Source: JBFGFX01 sp965232455
Lineage (GTDB): Bacteria; Pseudomonadota; Gammaproteobacteria; Steroidobacterales; Woeseiaceae
Direction of reading: 5' to 3'
Assembly: GCA_965232455.1 (NCBI GenBank)
Contig: OZ246981.1
Location: 2,790,001 to 2,854,000 of the forward strand
Length of the DNA stretch: 64,000 nucleotides
Of the stretch, positions 1 to 8,807 are shown in pieces. Position numbers and translations under genes: made by a program. The notes below the pieces were generated by a model, which saw only the letters and a program-made list of their open reading frames with translations, searched no databases and was not told the DNA's origin. Each line of letters begins with the position of its first letter. Positions within the stretch are counted from its first letter, which is position 1.

Positions 1-2376
1 GTCCAGAATCTCGAGCCTGATCGGCTCGTCAACCGATTCCGGCAGGTAATAGTCGATCAGGACCGCCGGCGTCGGGTATTGAGGCACGGCGTCCTCGTCG
101 CGGTTACGAAAAGTTTGACGGTAGCGGATCGTCGCCGGCGGCTGGAACAGCACGGCTCGGTCGTCGAGCGTGCGAAACGCGTCCTGCCTCAGCGTCGTGA
201 TATTGTCCAGGACCCAGAACGATCGCCCCATCGTGGAGATCGCGAGATCGCCGCGGATGACCCTGATGTCGGTGATCGGCGTGATCGGCAGGTTTTGCTG
301 GAAACTGTCCCAGGTCTGGCCGTCGTTCAGCGAGACATACAGGCCAAACTCGGTGCCCGCAAACAGCAGCCCGGGCCGCTCGGGGTCCTCGCGGACGACC
401 CGCACCGGATGGTCATCGGGTATGCCGTTCCGGCCGTCGGTCAGCAGCCGCCATCGCTGGCCGTAGTTTTCGGTCTTGTAGACGTAGGGCCGCCAGTCGC
501 CCAGCTGATAACGCAGCACCGAAATATAGGCGCTCGCGGGATCGTGGTGAGACGGCTCGATCGAGTCGACGCGTCCGCCGGACGGCAGCCTCGAGGGCGT
601 CACCTCCTGCCAGGAATCGCCGCCGTCTCTCGTCACGTATACCGGCCCGTCGTTGGCGCCGGTCCATATGACACCTCTTGCGATTTTGGATTCACGCAGC
701 GAATAGATCGTGCTGTAGAACTCCTCGCCGGTGATATCGCGAGTGATTGGGCTGCCCGAGATGACCTGCTTGTCCGCCTCGAAGCCCGTCAGGTCCGGAG
801 AGATGGTCTCCCAGGTCACGCCGTCGTCGCGTGTCACGTGCACGTACTGCGACGCATGGTAGACGACGTCCGGGTCGTGCGGCGATACGTGGATGGGCGA
901 TACCCGCTGGAACCGGTAACGAAGATCGCGAGGATTCTGTCCGTACATGTTCGCGGCGCCGACGTAATAACCGCGCTCCGTGCCGGTTCGTTTGTCGAAA
1001 GTGCCGAAACGGCCTTTGCAGTTCGAGTAAACGATGTTGTGGTTACCCGGCTTCGGAACGCCGGGCCCGGTCTCGCAGCCGCCGGTTTCGATGAACCAGG
1101 CCATCGGGTGCTGTACCCGGTAAGGCGCCCGGCTGGGCACCGCAATCGTCGATCCATTGTCCTGCTGGCCGGCGTAGAGCCAATACGGATACTGATCGTC
1201 CACATCGACCTGATAAAGCTCCGCCGTCGGCTGGTTGAACTGCGTCGACCAGGTCTTGCCTCCGTTATGGGTAACGTTGGCGCCGCCGTCATTGGCCTGT
1301 ATGAAGAGCTGTGGATCGTCCGGATTGATCCACATGTCGTGATTGTCGCCGTGCGGCGGCCGGAGTTGCTCCCAGCTTTCCCCGCCGTCGATCGATTTGT
1401 AATAACGTGTCGCCATCGAGTAGACGATGTCCGGATTTTTCGGATCGACGTCGATGTTTGCGTAATAGAACGGCCGCGTACGGATGTAACCCTCGCTCGA
1501 CACCTGCTCGAACGATTCGCCCTGATCCACGGATTTGTAGAGCCCGCCTTCGTCGTCCGGCGCCTCGACGAGCGCGTAGACGATGCTGGAATCGGCCGGA
1601 GAAATAGCCAGGTCGATCTTGCCGATCAGCCCGGTGGGTAAACCGTCCGTTATCCTGCGCCAGGACTGCCCGCCGTTGACGGATTTGTACAAGCCGCCTT
1701 CCTCGTTCTCGCCGCCGCTGATGATCGTCCACGGTTTGCGTTCCGCTTTCCAGGCGGTTGCGAATACGACCTCTGGATTACCCGGAAGAAGCTCCAGATC
1801 CGAAAAACCGACGGTGTCGGAGATCGACAGCACCCGGTCCCAGGTTGCACCGCCGTCTTCGGTCTTGTAGACGCCGCGTTCTTCGTTGGCATTGAATGCC
1901 TGGCCGATCGCGGCCACCCAGACCACGTTGTGGTTCCCGGGGTCGATTTCCACCGCGCCGATGTGTCCGGTCTCGGTCAGGCCGACATGCTGCCAGGTTT
2001 TTGCGCCGTCGATCGATTTGTAGACGCCCTTGCCGGTAATGATGTTGCTGCGCAGCCCGTCCGAACCGGTGCCGACGTAGACGATGTTCGCGTCGTTCTG
2101 CGCCACCGCGATATCGCCGATCGACGGCGTATCGAAGTAACCGTCGGACACGTTGTACCAGGTCGTGCCGTAGTCGTCGGTCTTCCATACGCCCCCGCCG
2201 GACGCGCCGAGATAAAACGTCGACCGCGCGGCAACCGTGCCGGCAACCGCGGTTACCCGTCCGCCGCGCGCCGGACCGACGTTGCGATATTCAAATGCAT
2301 CATAAGTCTGCGCATTGGACACGACACTCGCGCCGAACGCGATCACGCCGGCCAGGACATACGTTGTGAGTTTCAT
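1..2376 (-). CDS. Secreted BNR/sortilin-like (VPS10) beta-propeller protein, 3' end cut by window edge
   Basis: The reading frame is open from an ATG at 2376 to position 1, so about 792 N-terminal residues are visible and the C-terminus lies outside the window. It begins with a Sec signal peptide (MKLTTYVLAGVIAFGASVVS, cleavage near SNA-QT). The mature part starts FEYRNVGPARGGRVTAVAG and carries repeated Asp-box units such as GGGVWKTDDYGTTW, GVYKSIDGAKTWQ, GVYKTEDGGATWD and GLYKSVNGGQSWR, typical of WD40/YVTN/BNR-like repeat proteins often labelled glycosyl hydrolase or sortilin-like. The last visible residues (YYLPESVDEPIRLEIL) match the start of the C-terminal beta-sandwich segment seen in this family. 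Family members are usually about 1000 residues or more, so roughly a quarter is missing. Substrate is unknown; Asp boxes show the fold, not the activity. A 520-codon open frame on the opposite strand (79-1641) is a shadow of it. Confidence 0.85.
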   Translation of the reverse strand, partial: MKLTTYVLAGVIAFGASVVSNAQTYDAFEYRNVGPARGGRVTAVAGTVAARSTFYLGASGGGVWKTDDYGTTWYNVSDGYFDTPSIGDIAVAQNDANIVYVGTGSDGLRSNIITGKGVYKSIDGAKTWQHVGLTETGHIGAVEIDPGNHNVVWVAAIGQAFNANEERGVYKTEDGGATWDRVLSISDTVGFSDLELLPGNPEVVFATAWKAERKPWTIISGGENEEGGLYKSVNGGQSWRRITDGLPTGLIGKIDLAISPADSSIVYALVEAPDDEGGLYKSVDQGESFEQVSSEGYIRTRPFYYANIDVDPKNPDIVYSMATRYYKSIDGGESWEQLRPPHGDNHDMWINPDDPQLFIQANDGGANVTHNGGKTWSTQFNQPTAELYQVDVDDQYPYWLYAGQQDNGSTIAVPSRAPYRVQHPMAWFIETGGCETGPGVPKPGNHNIVYSNCKGRFGTFDKRTGTERGYYVGAANMYGQNPRDLRYRFQRVSPIHVSPHDPDVVYHASQYVHVTRDDGVTWETISPDLTGFEADKQVISGSPITRDITGEEFYSTIYSLRESKIARGVIWTGANDGPVYVTRDGGDSWQEVTPSRLPSGGRVDSIEPSHHDPASAYISVLRYQLGDWRPYVYKTENYGQRWRLLTDGRNGIPDDHPVRVVREDPERPGLLFAGTEFGLYVSLNDGQTWDSFQQNLPITPITDIRVIRGDLAISTMGRSFWVLDNITTLRQDAFRTLDDRAVLFQPPATIRYRQTFRNRDEDAVPQYPTPAVLIDYYLPESVDEPIRLEILD

Positions 2377-2519
2377 TGGTTTTTATTCTATGCAGGAAGA
2401 CATCCGGGACCGTATCATTTCCCGGGATAACGAACAATTGCGGCCGCCGCGCGCGCCTATCGTCTGTTACGCATAAGACCCGCCGGCAAACCGCTGGGCA
2501 GGGTTTGGCGCCCGCGCGC

Positions 2520-3254
2520 TCACAGTTCGTTGGCGGTGTCCACGAGTCGAATCGGGTAGTCGGCAAACAGCTCGGTGAAACCGTCGATGATGCCTTGCAT
2601 CTTGTGGTCGTTGCCGCGGGGCTGTCCATGCGGATCGTTGTGAATGCGGCTGAGGCGGCCGGACCAGACGATGCGGTCCGTGCCGGTGTCGATCATGTCG
2701 ACGGCGACGGCGGCCATGAACCGGGATGCAATGCCCGGGTCGACACCCTCGCCGAAGTAGTCCTGCTCCGTGGACTCCGGCGTCAGGAAAACCTGATTGA
2801 AGATGATATTGACCGTGAGGTCGGGCGTGTCCAAGGTGGGCGCCAGACCTTTTTGTTCGAGGACCGGAACGAGGCCGCCGCGTAGATAGGGTTCCAGGAA
2901 GCCGGGAACGTTGGTCATCGTGACCTGATACGTCGCGTAACGGTGGAACTCTGCTTCGCAGCAGGTGAACACGTCGGTGCTGACGCGTGACGGGCCCTGC
3001 GCACAGCCGGCCAATGCGGCGACAACGAATACCGCCGCAAGACGTGAAATCGGGGTTCTAGAACCTATCTCAGAATAGATCGTAGCCGCGCCGGCGGCGA
3101 TTTTTTTGCAAGCCAAGGCGCAGCGAGCGCCGTGTAGCACCGCTACATCAGCGAGCTGCAACGCCGGATTGCGGAAAAATAGCCACCGGCCCAACGGGTT
3201 GCGGCGCGAATGGCCGCGAGGCGGCGTTGCTCGTCGCTTATTTGGAATCACCAA
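2520..3254 (-). CDS. DUF4136-like lipoprotein whose 5' end is replaced by a MITE
   Basis: The body (2520-3057) encodes a lipoprotein-like protein: a hydrophobic stretch ending in the lipobox LAGC, then a sequence resembling DUF4136 proteins (FHRYATYQ near the start, PDLTVNIIFNQ in the middle, VDMIDTGTDRIVWSGRL near the end). There is no ATG, GTG or TTG between the lipobox region and the MITE at 3061-3327. The frame continues into the MITE and the only ATG there is at 3254, which would put about 60 unrelated residues ahead of the signal peptide. Removing the MITE and one copy of the TA target restores an in-frame GTG start at 3343 and a normal signal peptide starting MQKQPRTPISRL, with AGGCGG eight bases upstream of that GTG. 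With the MITE present, that GTG runs into a stop inside the element. The gene is therefore probably inactive or mislocalised; this is inference from the reconstruction. Confidence 0.6.
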   Translation of the reverse strand: MVIPNKRRATPPRGHSRRNPLGRWLFFRNPALQLADVAVLHGARCALACKKIAAGAATIYSEIGSRTPISRLAAVFVVAALAGCAQGPSRVSTDVFTCCEAEFHRYATYQVTMTNVPGFLEPYLRGGLVPVLEQKGLAPTLDTPDLTVNIIFNQVFLTPESTEQDYFGEGVDPGIASRFMAAVAVDMIDTGTDRIVWSGRLSRIHNDPHGQPRGNDHKMQGIIDGFTELFADYPIRLVDTANEL

Positions 3255-3327
3255 ACCGCGCTCCTCGTGCCTTGCCTCGCGGCCATTCGCGCCGCAACGC
3301 GGCTACGATCTATTCTGAGATAGGTTC
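3061..3327. mobile_element. 267-bp MITE-like element with 33-bp inverted ends at a CTAG target
   Basis: Perfect 33-bp inverted repeats lie at 3058-3090 and 3298-3330, both starting CTAGAACCTATCTCAG from the outside. CTAG is a palindrome and TA is present on both sides (3059-3060, 3328-3329), which fits TA duplication at a CTAG target as described for the IS630/Tc1-mariner superfamily. A second perfect 25-bp inverted repeat (3198-3222 and 3274-3298) makes the right half a long hairpin. There is no transposase, so it would be mobilised in trans. It sits in the signal-peptide codons of the lipoprotein gene 2520-3254. Confidence 0.75.
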
Positions 3328-3531
3328 TAGGTTGTTTTTGCACTGCCAGTTCCGCCTGTCAATAGAACGCGCCGTGACCGTCACCGCGCGCAGCCGACGC
3401 AACGTTAGTCGGATTCGAGACGAGGATACATACGCACAATCCGCAGGTAGCGAGCGTTCACCAGTACGTAGAGACCTCGATAGCAATCCCCGGCGTCGTT
3501 GCATAAGTTTCTCCCGTAACAACGAACGGAC

Positions 3532-4149
3532 ATGCGCATGACCGGCACGAAAAAAATCCTCGGGATCGTGGGGAGTTACCGCAAGGGCGGGGTCATCGAT
3601 TCGGTCGTGTCGACCGTCCTCGAAGCCGCCCGGGAGAAAGGCGCCGAAACAAACAAAATTCACTTACAGGATCGCGACGTCGGCTTCTGCGCCAACTGCC
3701 GCGAGTGCGCCCAGGCGCCGGGTGAAAACTACGTTCCCTGCGTGGTGCACGATGACGAGATGAGCGGCATCGTCGGGCAAATCCTGTCGTCGGACACGAT
3801 CGTCGTCGGCGCGCCGGTCAACATGGGCAGCGTCAACGCGATGACGCAGAGATTCATCGAACGATGCATCGGTTTCGCTTATTACCCCTGGGGTAATCTT
3901 CAGCCCGTGCTGCGGGATACGAAAAAGCGGCGCGACGCGATCCTGATCTGCAGCAGCGCGGCTCCCTCCTTCATGAACAGCCGCATATTCGGCATGAGCG
4001 CCCTGTCGTCGCTCCACACGTTCGCCAACTCCGTCGGAGCACGCGTTACGGGTACCATCAAAGTGGGTCTCGTCAACAGACGGGAGTTCGTCTTGCCCGA
4101 ACGCACGGCGCAAAAAGCCCGCCGAACGGGTCATCGCATAGCGGCCTAG
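3532..4149 (+). CDS. Flavodoxin-fold NAD(P)H-dependent FMN reductase family protein
   Basis: A 205-residue soluble protein. After KKILGIVGSYRKGG (beta1 and phosphate-binding loop) comes a Cys-rich segment, FCANCRECAQAPGENYVPC, then VVGAPVNMGSVNAMTQRFIE, the flavin-binding loop of the NADPH-dependent FMN reductase/iron-sulfur flavoprotein group. The four close cysteines resemble the cluster or disulfide region of multimeric flavodoxin WrbA-like and Isf-like proteins, so it may bind an Fe-S centre, but this is not certain. It would reduce quinones or other acceptors using FMN. Two possible starts lie six bases apart (3532 and 3538). The gene stands alone, upstream of a glycosyltransferase on the same strand. 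Confidence 0.75.
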   Translation: MRMTGTKKILGIVGSYRKGGVIDSVVSTVLEAAREKGAETNKIHLQDRDVGFCANCRECAQAPGENYVPCVVHDDEMSGIVGQILSSDTIVVGAPVNMGSVNAMTQRFIERCIGFAYYPWGNLQPVLRDTKKRRDAILICSSAAPSFMNSRIFGMSALSSLHTFANSVGARVTGTIKVGLVNRREFVLPERTAQKARRTGHRIAA

Positions 4150-4354
4150 TCCGACCGGACGGCGTTCGGCCCACCGCAGCCTTTGGGAACCCGCGGGCCC
4201 GCCCGATTTACAATTGGGTACCAGTCGGCATTTCCGAGCCGGTGATCCGTGTTTTACTACGCCCGGGCTGATATGACGCCGAATCGGCTATAGAATCGAC
4301 CGCGGTATCCGCACTAGACTGGAATTTCACCCCACAACCATCAGCAGGCACTAA

Positions 4355-5242
4355 ATGAGCGAAAGCCCGATGACCGCAGAAAAAGGCGCCAGTCGTTCGC
4401 TGTCCATCGTCATGCCCGCGAAAAACGAATCCGCGGCCATCGAGAAGATAGTCGAAGACGTGAAGAGCGCATTCCCGAACGCCGAGGTGCTCGTCGTCGA
4501 CGACGGGTCTGAAGACGCTACGGCCGAGCTTGCGGAAAAGGCGGGTGCGACCGTATTCCGTCATCCCGTCAGTCTGGGAAACGGGGCGGCCGTCAAACGC
4601 GGCGCCCGCCTTGCGAAGGGCGAATTGATTGTGTTTATGGATGCGGACGGTCAGCACAGAGTCGAGGAGATTCAGGCGCTCATCGACAAGATTGACGACG
4701 GTTTTGACATGGCGGTCGGCGCCCGTAACTCGGACGGGCACGCCAGCATCGGCCGTCTCTTTGCAAACGGCTTCTACAACGGACTGGCGTCGCTCATGAG
4801 CGGCCAGAGGATTCTCGACCTGACCTCGGGTCTCAGAGCCGTGCGCGCGAATTTGTTCCGGAGATTTCTTTACATGCTGCCCAACGGGTTTTCGTACCCG
4901 ACCACGATCACCATGGCGTTCTTGAGATCGGGATTGCCGATTTGTTTCGTGCCGATCGAGGTGGAAGAAAGGAAAGGGAAAAGTCATATCCGCCCGATCC
5001 GCGACGGCATTCGATTCCTGGTCATCATCTTCAAGATCGCAACGCTTTATTCGCCGCTGAAAGTCTTTCTGCCGATCAGCGCGGCCTTCTTCACGGCCGG
5101 GATCGGCTACTACGCCTACACCTACTTCACTTCGGGCAGGTTCACGAACATGAGCATGTTGATCATCAGCGCATCCGTGATCATCTTTCTGATCGGGCTC
5201 ATTTCGGAACAGATTACGTCGCTGGCCTATAGTCGCTCGTAG
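4355..5242 (+). CDS. GT2 family polyprenyl-phosphate glycosyltransferase (DPM1/GtrB-like)
   Basis: The 295-residue protein has an N-terminal GT-A domain with LSIVMPAKNESAAIEKI, the nucleotide-binding VLVVDDGSEDATAELA, and the metal-binding FMDADGQH (DxD). Two hydrophobic segments at the C-terminus (about residues 215-285) anchor it in the inner membrane. This architecture is that of GtrB, dolichyl-phosphate mannose synthase and related enzymes, which move a sugar from a nucleotide donor to undecaprenyl or dolichyl phosphate on the cytoplasmic face. No flippase or GT-C partner is adjacent; a second enzyme of this type is at 25427-26440. A TATAGAAT sequence lies about 70 bases upstream of the start and could be its -10 region, but no good -35 is visible. 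Confidence 0.85.
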   Translation: MSESPMTAEKGASRSLSIVMPAKNESAAIEKIVEDVKSAFPNAEVLVVDDGSEDATAELAEKAGATVFRHPVSLGNGAAVKRGARLAKGELIVFMDADGQHRVEEIQALIDKIDDGFDMAVGARNSDGHASIGRLFANGFYNGLASLMSGQRILDLTSGLRAVRANLFRRFLYMLPNGFSYPTTITMAFLRSGLPICFVPIEVEERKGKSHIRPIRDGIRFLVIIFKIATLYSPLKVFLPISAAFFTAGIGYYAYTYFTSGRFTNMSMLIISASVIIFLIGLISEQITSLAYSRS

Positions 5243-5263
5243 GCCGCCGCTTTCGGGCTTGCC

Positions 5264-5293
5264 GGACTCGTAACGCCGCGGCGCTACGAGTCC
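5264..5293. terminator. Candidate bidirectional terminator hairpin
   Basis: GGACTCGTA (5264-5272) pairs with TACGAGTCC (5285-5293) around a GC-rich, self-complementary centre. It lies between the convergent glycosyltransferase and sstT genes and overlaps the sstT stop codon. There is no T-run, so rho-independent activity is uncertain. Confidence 0.4.
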
Positions 5294-6534
5294 ACACGTC
5301 GTTGTTGCGCCCGTCCGGCCGCGCCGGGCGCCCTGGCTTCCCCCGCGACCGCTGCGGTAAATACGACGTCGGTCGAGCTGTTGAGAGCCGTCTCTGCGGA
5401 ATCCTGCAGCACGCTGATCACGAACCCCACGGCGACGACCTGCAGGGCAATGTCTTCCGGAATGCCGAACAAGCTGCAGCTCAAGGGAATCAGCAGGAGC
5501 GATCCACCCGCAACGCCGGAAGCGCCGCAGGCCGACAGCGCGGCGACCAGACTCAGCAGCAACGCCGTCGGAAAATCGACGTTGATGCCGAGCGTGTGCG
5601 CGGCTGCCAAGGTCAGCACGGTAATCGTTATCGCGGCTCCACCCATGTTGATCGTTGCGCCGAGCGGTATCGACACGGCGTAGGTGTTTTTGTCCAGACC
5701 GAGCCGCTCGCACAGGGCAAGATTCACGGGCACGTTGGCAGCCGAGCTGCGGGTAAAAAACGCGGTAATGCCGCTCTCTCTCAATGCGGTAAACACGATG
5801 GGATACGGATTGCGCCGGGTCCTGATCCAAACCAGGAGAGGATTGATGATCAAAGCCACGATAATCATCGTGGAAATCAGCACCGTGAGAATCCTCGCGT
5901 ACGCGGCCAGCGCACCCAGCCCCGCCGCCGCGAGATTGCCGGCGACCAGGCCGAAAATGCCTACCGGCGCAAAGCGAATCACCACGCGGACAATCTTGAT
6001 GATGATTTCGGCGATATCGGAAAAGACGATTTTTGTCGTGTCCGCCGCGTGCCGCAGACCAACGCCAAGCGCGACCCCCCATACCAGGATGCCGATGAAA
6101 TTGCTGCTGATCAGCGCGTTTACGGGATTGTCGATGATCTTATCGACCAGCTGTGCAAGCACCTCGGTGATGCCCTGCGGCGGATCCAACGCGACTTCGC
6201 TCACTTGAAGCACCAGCGTGGTCGGAAACAAGCCGCTCATCACCACCGCAAGAAACGCCGCGGCAAACGTTCCGACGACGTAGAAGCCCACGATAGGCCG
6301 GAGATTCGCGTCACTCTCGGCGTCCTGGTTTGCAATTGCCGAAGCGACCAACACGAACACCAGCACGGGCGCAACGGCACGCAGCGCATCGACGAACAGA
6401 TCACCGAGTACCATGGCCGACCCGGCGCCGTCCGGATAAGCAAAATACAGCAGTACACCGGCGGCGATACCGATGGCAATCTGCTTGATGAGATTGCCGC
6501 GCAGGATTGACTCGATGAAGGACTGATTCGACAT
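5284..6534 (-). CDS. sstT: Serine/threonine:Na+ symporter SstT
   Basis: The 416-residue membrane protein belongs to the dicarboxylate/amino acid:cation symporter (DAACS) family. It carries the SstT pattern: many transmembrane helices, the reentrant-loop Ser-rich motif FFTRSSAANVPVNLALCERLGLDKNTYAVSIP with GATINMGGAAITI (substrate and Na+ site), and the second hairpin ALSACGASGVAGGSLLLIPL. Length matches SstT (about 400-415). It would import L-serine and L-threonine with sodium across the inner membrane. It is convergent with the upstream glycosyltransferase and is transcribed alone. Confidence 0.93.
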   Translation of the reverse strand: MSNQSFIESILRGNLIKQIAIGIAAGVLLYFAYPDGAGSAMVLGDLFVDALRAVAPVLVFVLVASAIANQDAESDANLRPIVGFYVVGTFAAAFLAVVMSGLFPTTLVLQVSEVALDPPQGITEVLAQLVDKIIDNPVNALISSNFIGILVWGVALGVGLRHAADTTKIVFSDIAEIIIKIVRVVIRFAPVGIFGLVAGNLAAAGLGALAAYARILTVLISTMIIVALIINPLLVWIRTRRNPYPIVFTALRESGITAFFTRSSAANVPVNLALCERLGLDKNTYAVSIPLGATINMGGAAITITVLTLAAAHTLGINVDFPTALLLSLVAALSACGASGVAGGSLLLIPLSCSLFGIPEDIALQVVAVGFVISVLQDSAETALNSSTDVVFTAAVAGEARAPGAAGRAQQRRVDS

Positions 6535-6651
6535 TTGTTCCCGTCTTCTTATTGATCGAGCAGCAGGCGAGTCTCAGGGACGCACCGGCTCAGCTCCGAC
6601 ATTTTCGCAAACCGTCCGCGGACCCGCGGATGCAACGAATCGCGGCACCGG

Positions 6652-6960
6652 CTATCGGTTGTCGCGAGGCAACGTTGCCTGGCTCATGTTCCGCAGCTGC
6701 GATTCCGGCTGGCAGGTGCACAATTTCTTGGAATCTTTACGAAAACCGTAGCGGCCGTCACTCACCCGGTTGGGTGACTTGAGTTCACAGATCGGCATTT
6801 CACCGGCGGGACAGCTCGACCGGCTGCTGGTGTTTTCGGCGACCGAATCCGGCCCGAATTCAGCTGGCTTCCCGAACGCCCCCCCGGTTGGATCGGCGGC
6901 CGCGCAGCCCCCGAGGACCGCCGCGGCAGCCATCGCCGCAATGACACATTTTCTCCTCAT
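6652..6960 (-). CDS. Small Cys-rich lipoprotein, function unknown
   Basis: A 102-residue protein from an ATG at 6960 (a GTG nine bases upstream is also possible) with a GGGGGAG ribosome-binding site. MRRKCVIAAMAAAAVLGGC is a clear lipoprotein signal with lipobox LGGC. The mature part has four further cysteines (SSCPAGEMPICE and KKLCTCQPES) in a short, polar sequence, suggesting one or two disulfides in the periplasm. A CxCxP ending of this kind is seen in several short uncharacterised lipoproteins, but I do not recognise a named family. It diverges from the deacylase gene at 7173. Confidence 0.7.
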   Translation of the reverse strand: MRRKCVIAAMAAAAVLGGCAAADPTGGAFGKPAEFGPDSVAENTSSRSSCPAGEMPICELKSPNRVSDGRYGFRKDSKKLCTCQPESQLRNMSQATLPRDNR

Positions 6961-7172
6961 CCTCAGCACTCCCCCTGCCGATCCAATGACGGGCCAGTAT
7001 ATAGCCAGCGCGGGCGCCGCGGGAAAGAAAGTGGGACCGGCGGCGTCTGACCGGGTCTTGAACTCCGGAACTGAAGCTCCGGATTCCAGCGCTCACCGGG
7101 AGATGCGGCGACACATGAACGCCTGGAACCGAACCCTGGTGTATGCTTGGCGGAAACCGGGGGGTGGGGACC

Positions 7173-8792
7173 ATGTTCTGCAGACGCACAATCGTTTTGA
7201 CCGGTACCGTGCTGATACTGATGGCGGCGGCAACCGCGCCGGCCGCGGAGTTTGACATAGTGATCCGCGATGCTCGCATCGTCGACGGCGCCGGAAGCCC
7301 GTGGTTTCGGGGAGACGTTGCGATCCTCGACGGCAGAATCGCCGCGATGGGCCGCGACCTTGACGGCGCCGCCGATCGCGTTATCGATGCCGGTGAGCGA
7401 GTCCTGGCGCCGGGCTTCATTGACGTGCATACCCACGTCGAATCGTCTCCGCGCCGCGACGGCCTGGAGCGGCTGCCGAGAGCCGATAACTACGTTCTCG
7501 GCGGGGTGACGACGATCGTCACAGGCAACTGCGGCACGTCCGAAATAGACATTCCGGAGTGGCGCACCCGGCTCGGTGGCCTCGGTCTGAACGTCGCAAC
7601 GCTGGTCGGCCACAATTCGGTCCGGCAAGCGGTCATGGGCCGGAACAATCGCGCACCCACGGACGACGAAATGGCCCGGATGGAAGCGCTCGTCGACCAG
7701 GCGATGCTGGACGGCGCAGTCGGACTGTCGACGGGACTCCTTTACGTGCCGGGGACGTACGCGGAAACGAACGAAGTCGTCCGCCTTGCAAAGGTCGCCT
7801 CTCGGCACGGCGGCGTTTACGCAAGCCACATCCGGGAACAGGCCGCCGATCTGCACGCGTCCATCGAGGAAGCCGTGCTGATCGGGCGTGAAGCGGACAT
7901 GCCCGTGCAGATATCGCATTTCAAAGTGAAAGACCCGGCGCGTTGGGGTTCGATTGGTGAGGCGCTTTCACTCATCGACGCACACCGTGCGCAAGGCGTC
8001 GACGTCGTCATCGACGCCTATCCGTATGCGCGGGCCAGCACGAGCCTGGGCGTTTCGCTGCCGCGCTGGGCGGTGGCGGGAACACGGGCCGATATCGAGG
8101 CGCGGATTACCGAAGCGCAGTCCCGTTCACGGATTGTCGCCCAAATGAAAGCCATGCTGATGCGCGGCGGCTATTCGGACTACTCGTTTGCGACGGTGGC
8201 GCAATTCCGGCCGAACCCGGAGCTGAACGGCATGACAATCAGCCAGATCAACGTAGCCGCCGGTCGCGAGGCAACCGTCGACAACGAGATCGACACGATC
8301 CTCGAAATGATGATCGACGGCGGGCGGGCGGGATACCTCAACGGCGCCCAGATGGTTTACCACTACATGAGCCTGGACGACGTCGACACGATCTTTCGTT
8401 ATCCGAACACGGCCGTCGCAAGCGACGGTAATATCAACGCGTTCGGTCGCGGCCAGCCCCATCCGCGTTCTTACGGCACCAACGCCCGGGTAATCGCCGA
8501 TTTTGTCCGGGCACGCGGCGTGCTTTCGTTGGAAGAAGCAGTACGGCGTATGACCTCGCTACCCGCCCGCAGCTTCGGATTCACGGACAGAGGCATCATC
8601 CGGCCCGGTTTCGTTGCAGACCTCGTGCTTTTTGATCCCGATTTGGTCGAGGACAAGGCGACGTACGACGAGCCGCATCAATACTCCGTTGGATTCGACT
8701 ACGTCATTGTCGGCGGCACGCCGGTCGTCGCGGACGGCCAGATCACCGACGAACGGCCCGGACAGTTCGTTGCCCGCTCGAACGGAGATTGA
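7173..8792 (+). CDS. Periplasmic N-acyl-D-amino-acid deacylase/D-aminoacylase family amidohydrolase
   Basis: From the ATG at 7173 the protein is 539 residues with a Sec signal peptide (MFCRRTIVLTGTVLILMAAA, cleavage near APAAE). I prefer this start to the ATG 30 bases upstream because a purine-rich GGGGTGGGGACC precedes it and the signal peptide then begins normally. The amidohydrolase barrel shows the D-aminoacylase metal ligands: HTH in FIDVHTHVESS, the Cys in TGNCGTSE, His in YASHIREQ, His in QISHFK, and Asp in AVASDGN. The family cleaves N-acyl groups from D-amino acids or acts on dipeptides, so a role in peptidoglycan or D-amino acid scavenging is plausible. The exact substrate is not visible. 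Convergent with the gene at 8808. Confidence 0.87.
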   Translation: MFCRRTIVLTGTVLILMAAATAPAAEFDIVIRDARIVDGAGSPWFRGDVAILDGRIAAMGRDLDGAADRVIDAGERVLAPGFIDVHTHVESSPRRDGLERLPRADNYVLGGVTTIVTGNCGTSEIDIPEWRTRLGGLGLNVATLVGHNSVRQAVMGRNNRAPTDDEMARMEALVDQAMLDGAVGLSTGLLYVPGTYAETNEVVRLAKVASRHGGVYASHIREQAADLHASIEEAVLIGREADMPVQISHFKVKDPARWGSIGEALSLIDAHRAQGVDVVIDAYPYARASTSLGVSLPRWAVAGTRADIEARITEAQSRSRIVAQMKAMLMRGGYSDYSFATVAQFRPNPELNGMTISQINVAAGREATVDNEIDTILEMMIDGGRAGYLNGAQMVYHYMSLDDVDTIFRYPNTAVASDGNINAFGRGQPHPRSYGTNARVIADFVRARGVLSLEEAVRRMTSLPARSFGFTDRGIIRPGFVADLVLFDPDLVEDKATYDEPHQYSVGFDYVIVGGTPVVADGQITDERPGQFVARSNGD

Positions 8793-8807
8793 CGGCCACC
8801 AACGGGG

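Noticed and set aside
79..1641. 520-codon open frame on the plus strand
   Set aside because: Exact antisense of the BNR-repeat gene in codon register; Arg/Val/Asp-rich sequence with no domain and no ribosome-binding site.
4208..6082. 624-codon open frame on the minus strand
   Set aside because: Runs antisense to the GT2 gene and out of frame through sstT; composition is that of a GC-rich shadow frame.
5302..6510. 402-codon plus-strand frame opposite sstT
   Set aside because: Shadow of sstT, which has clear family motifs on the other strand.
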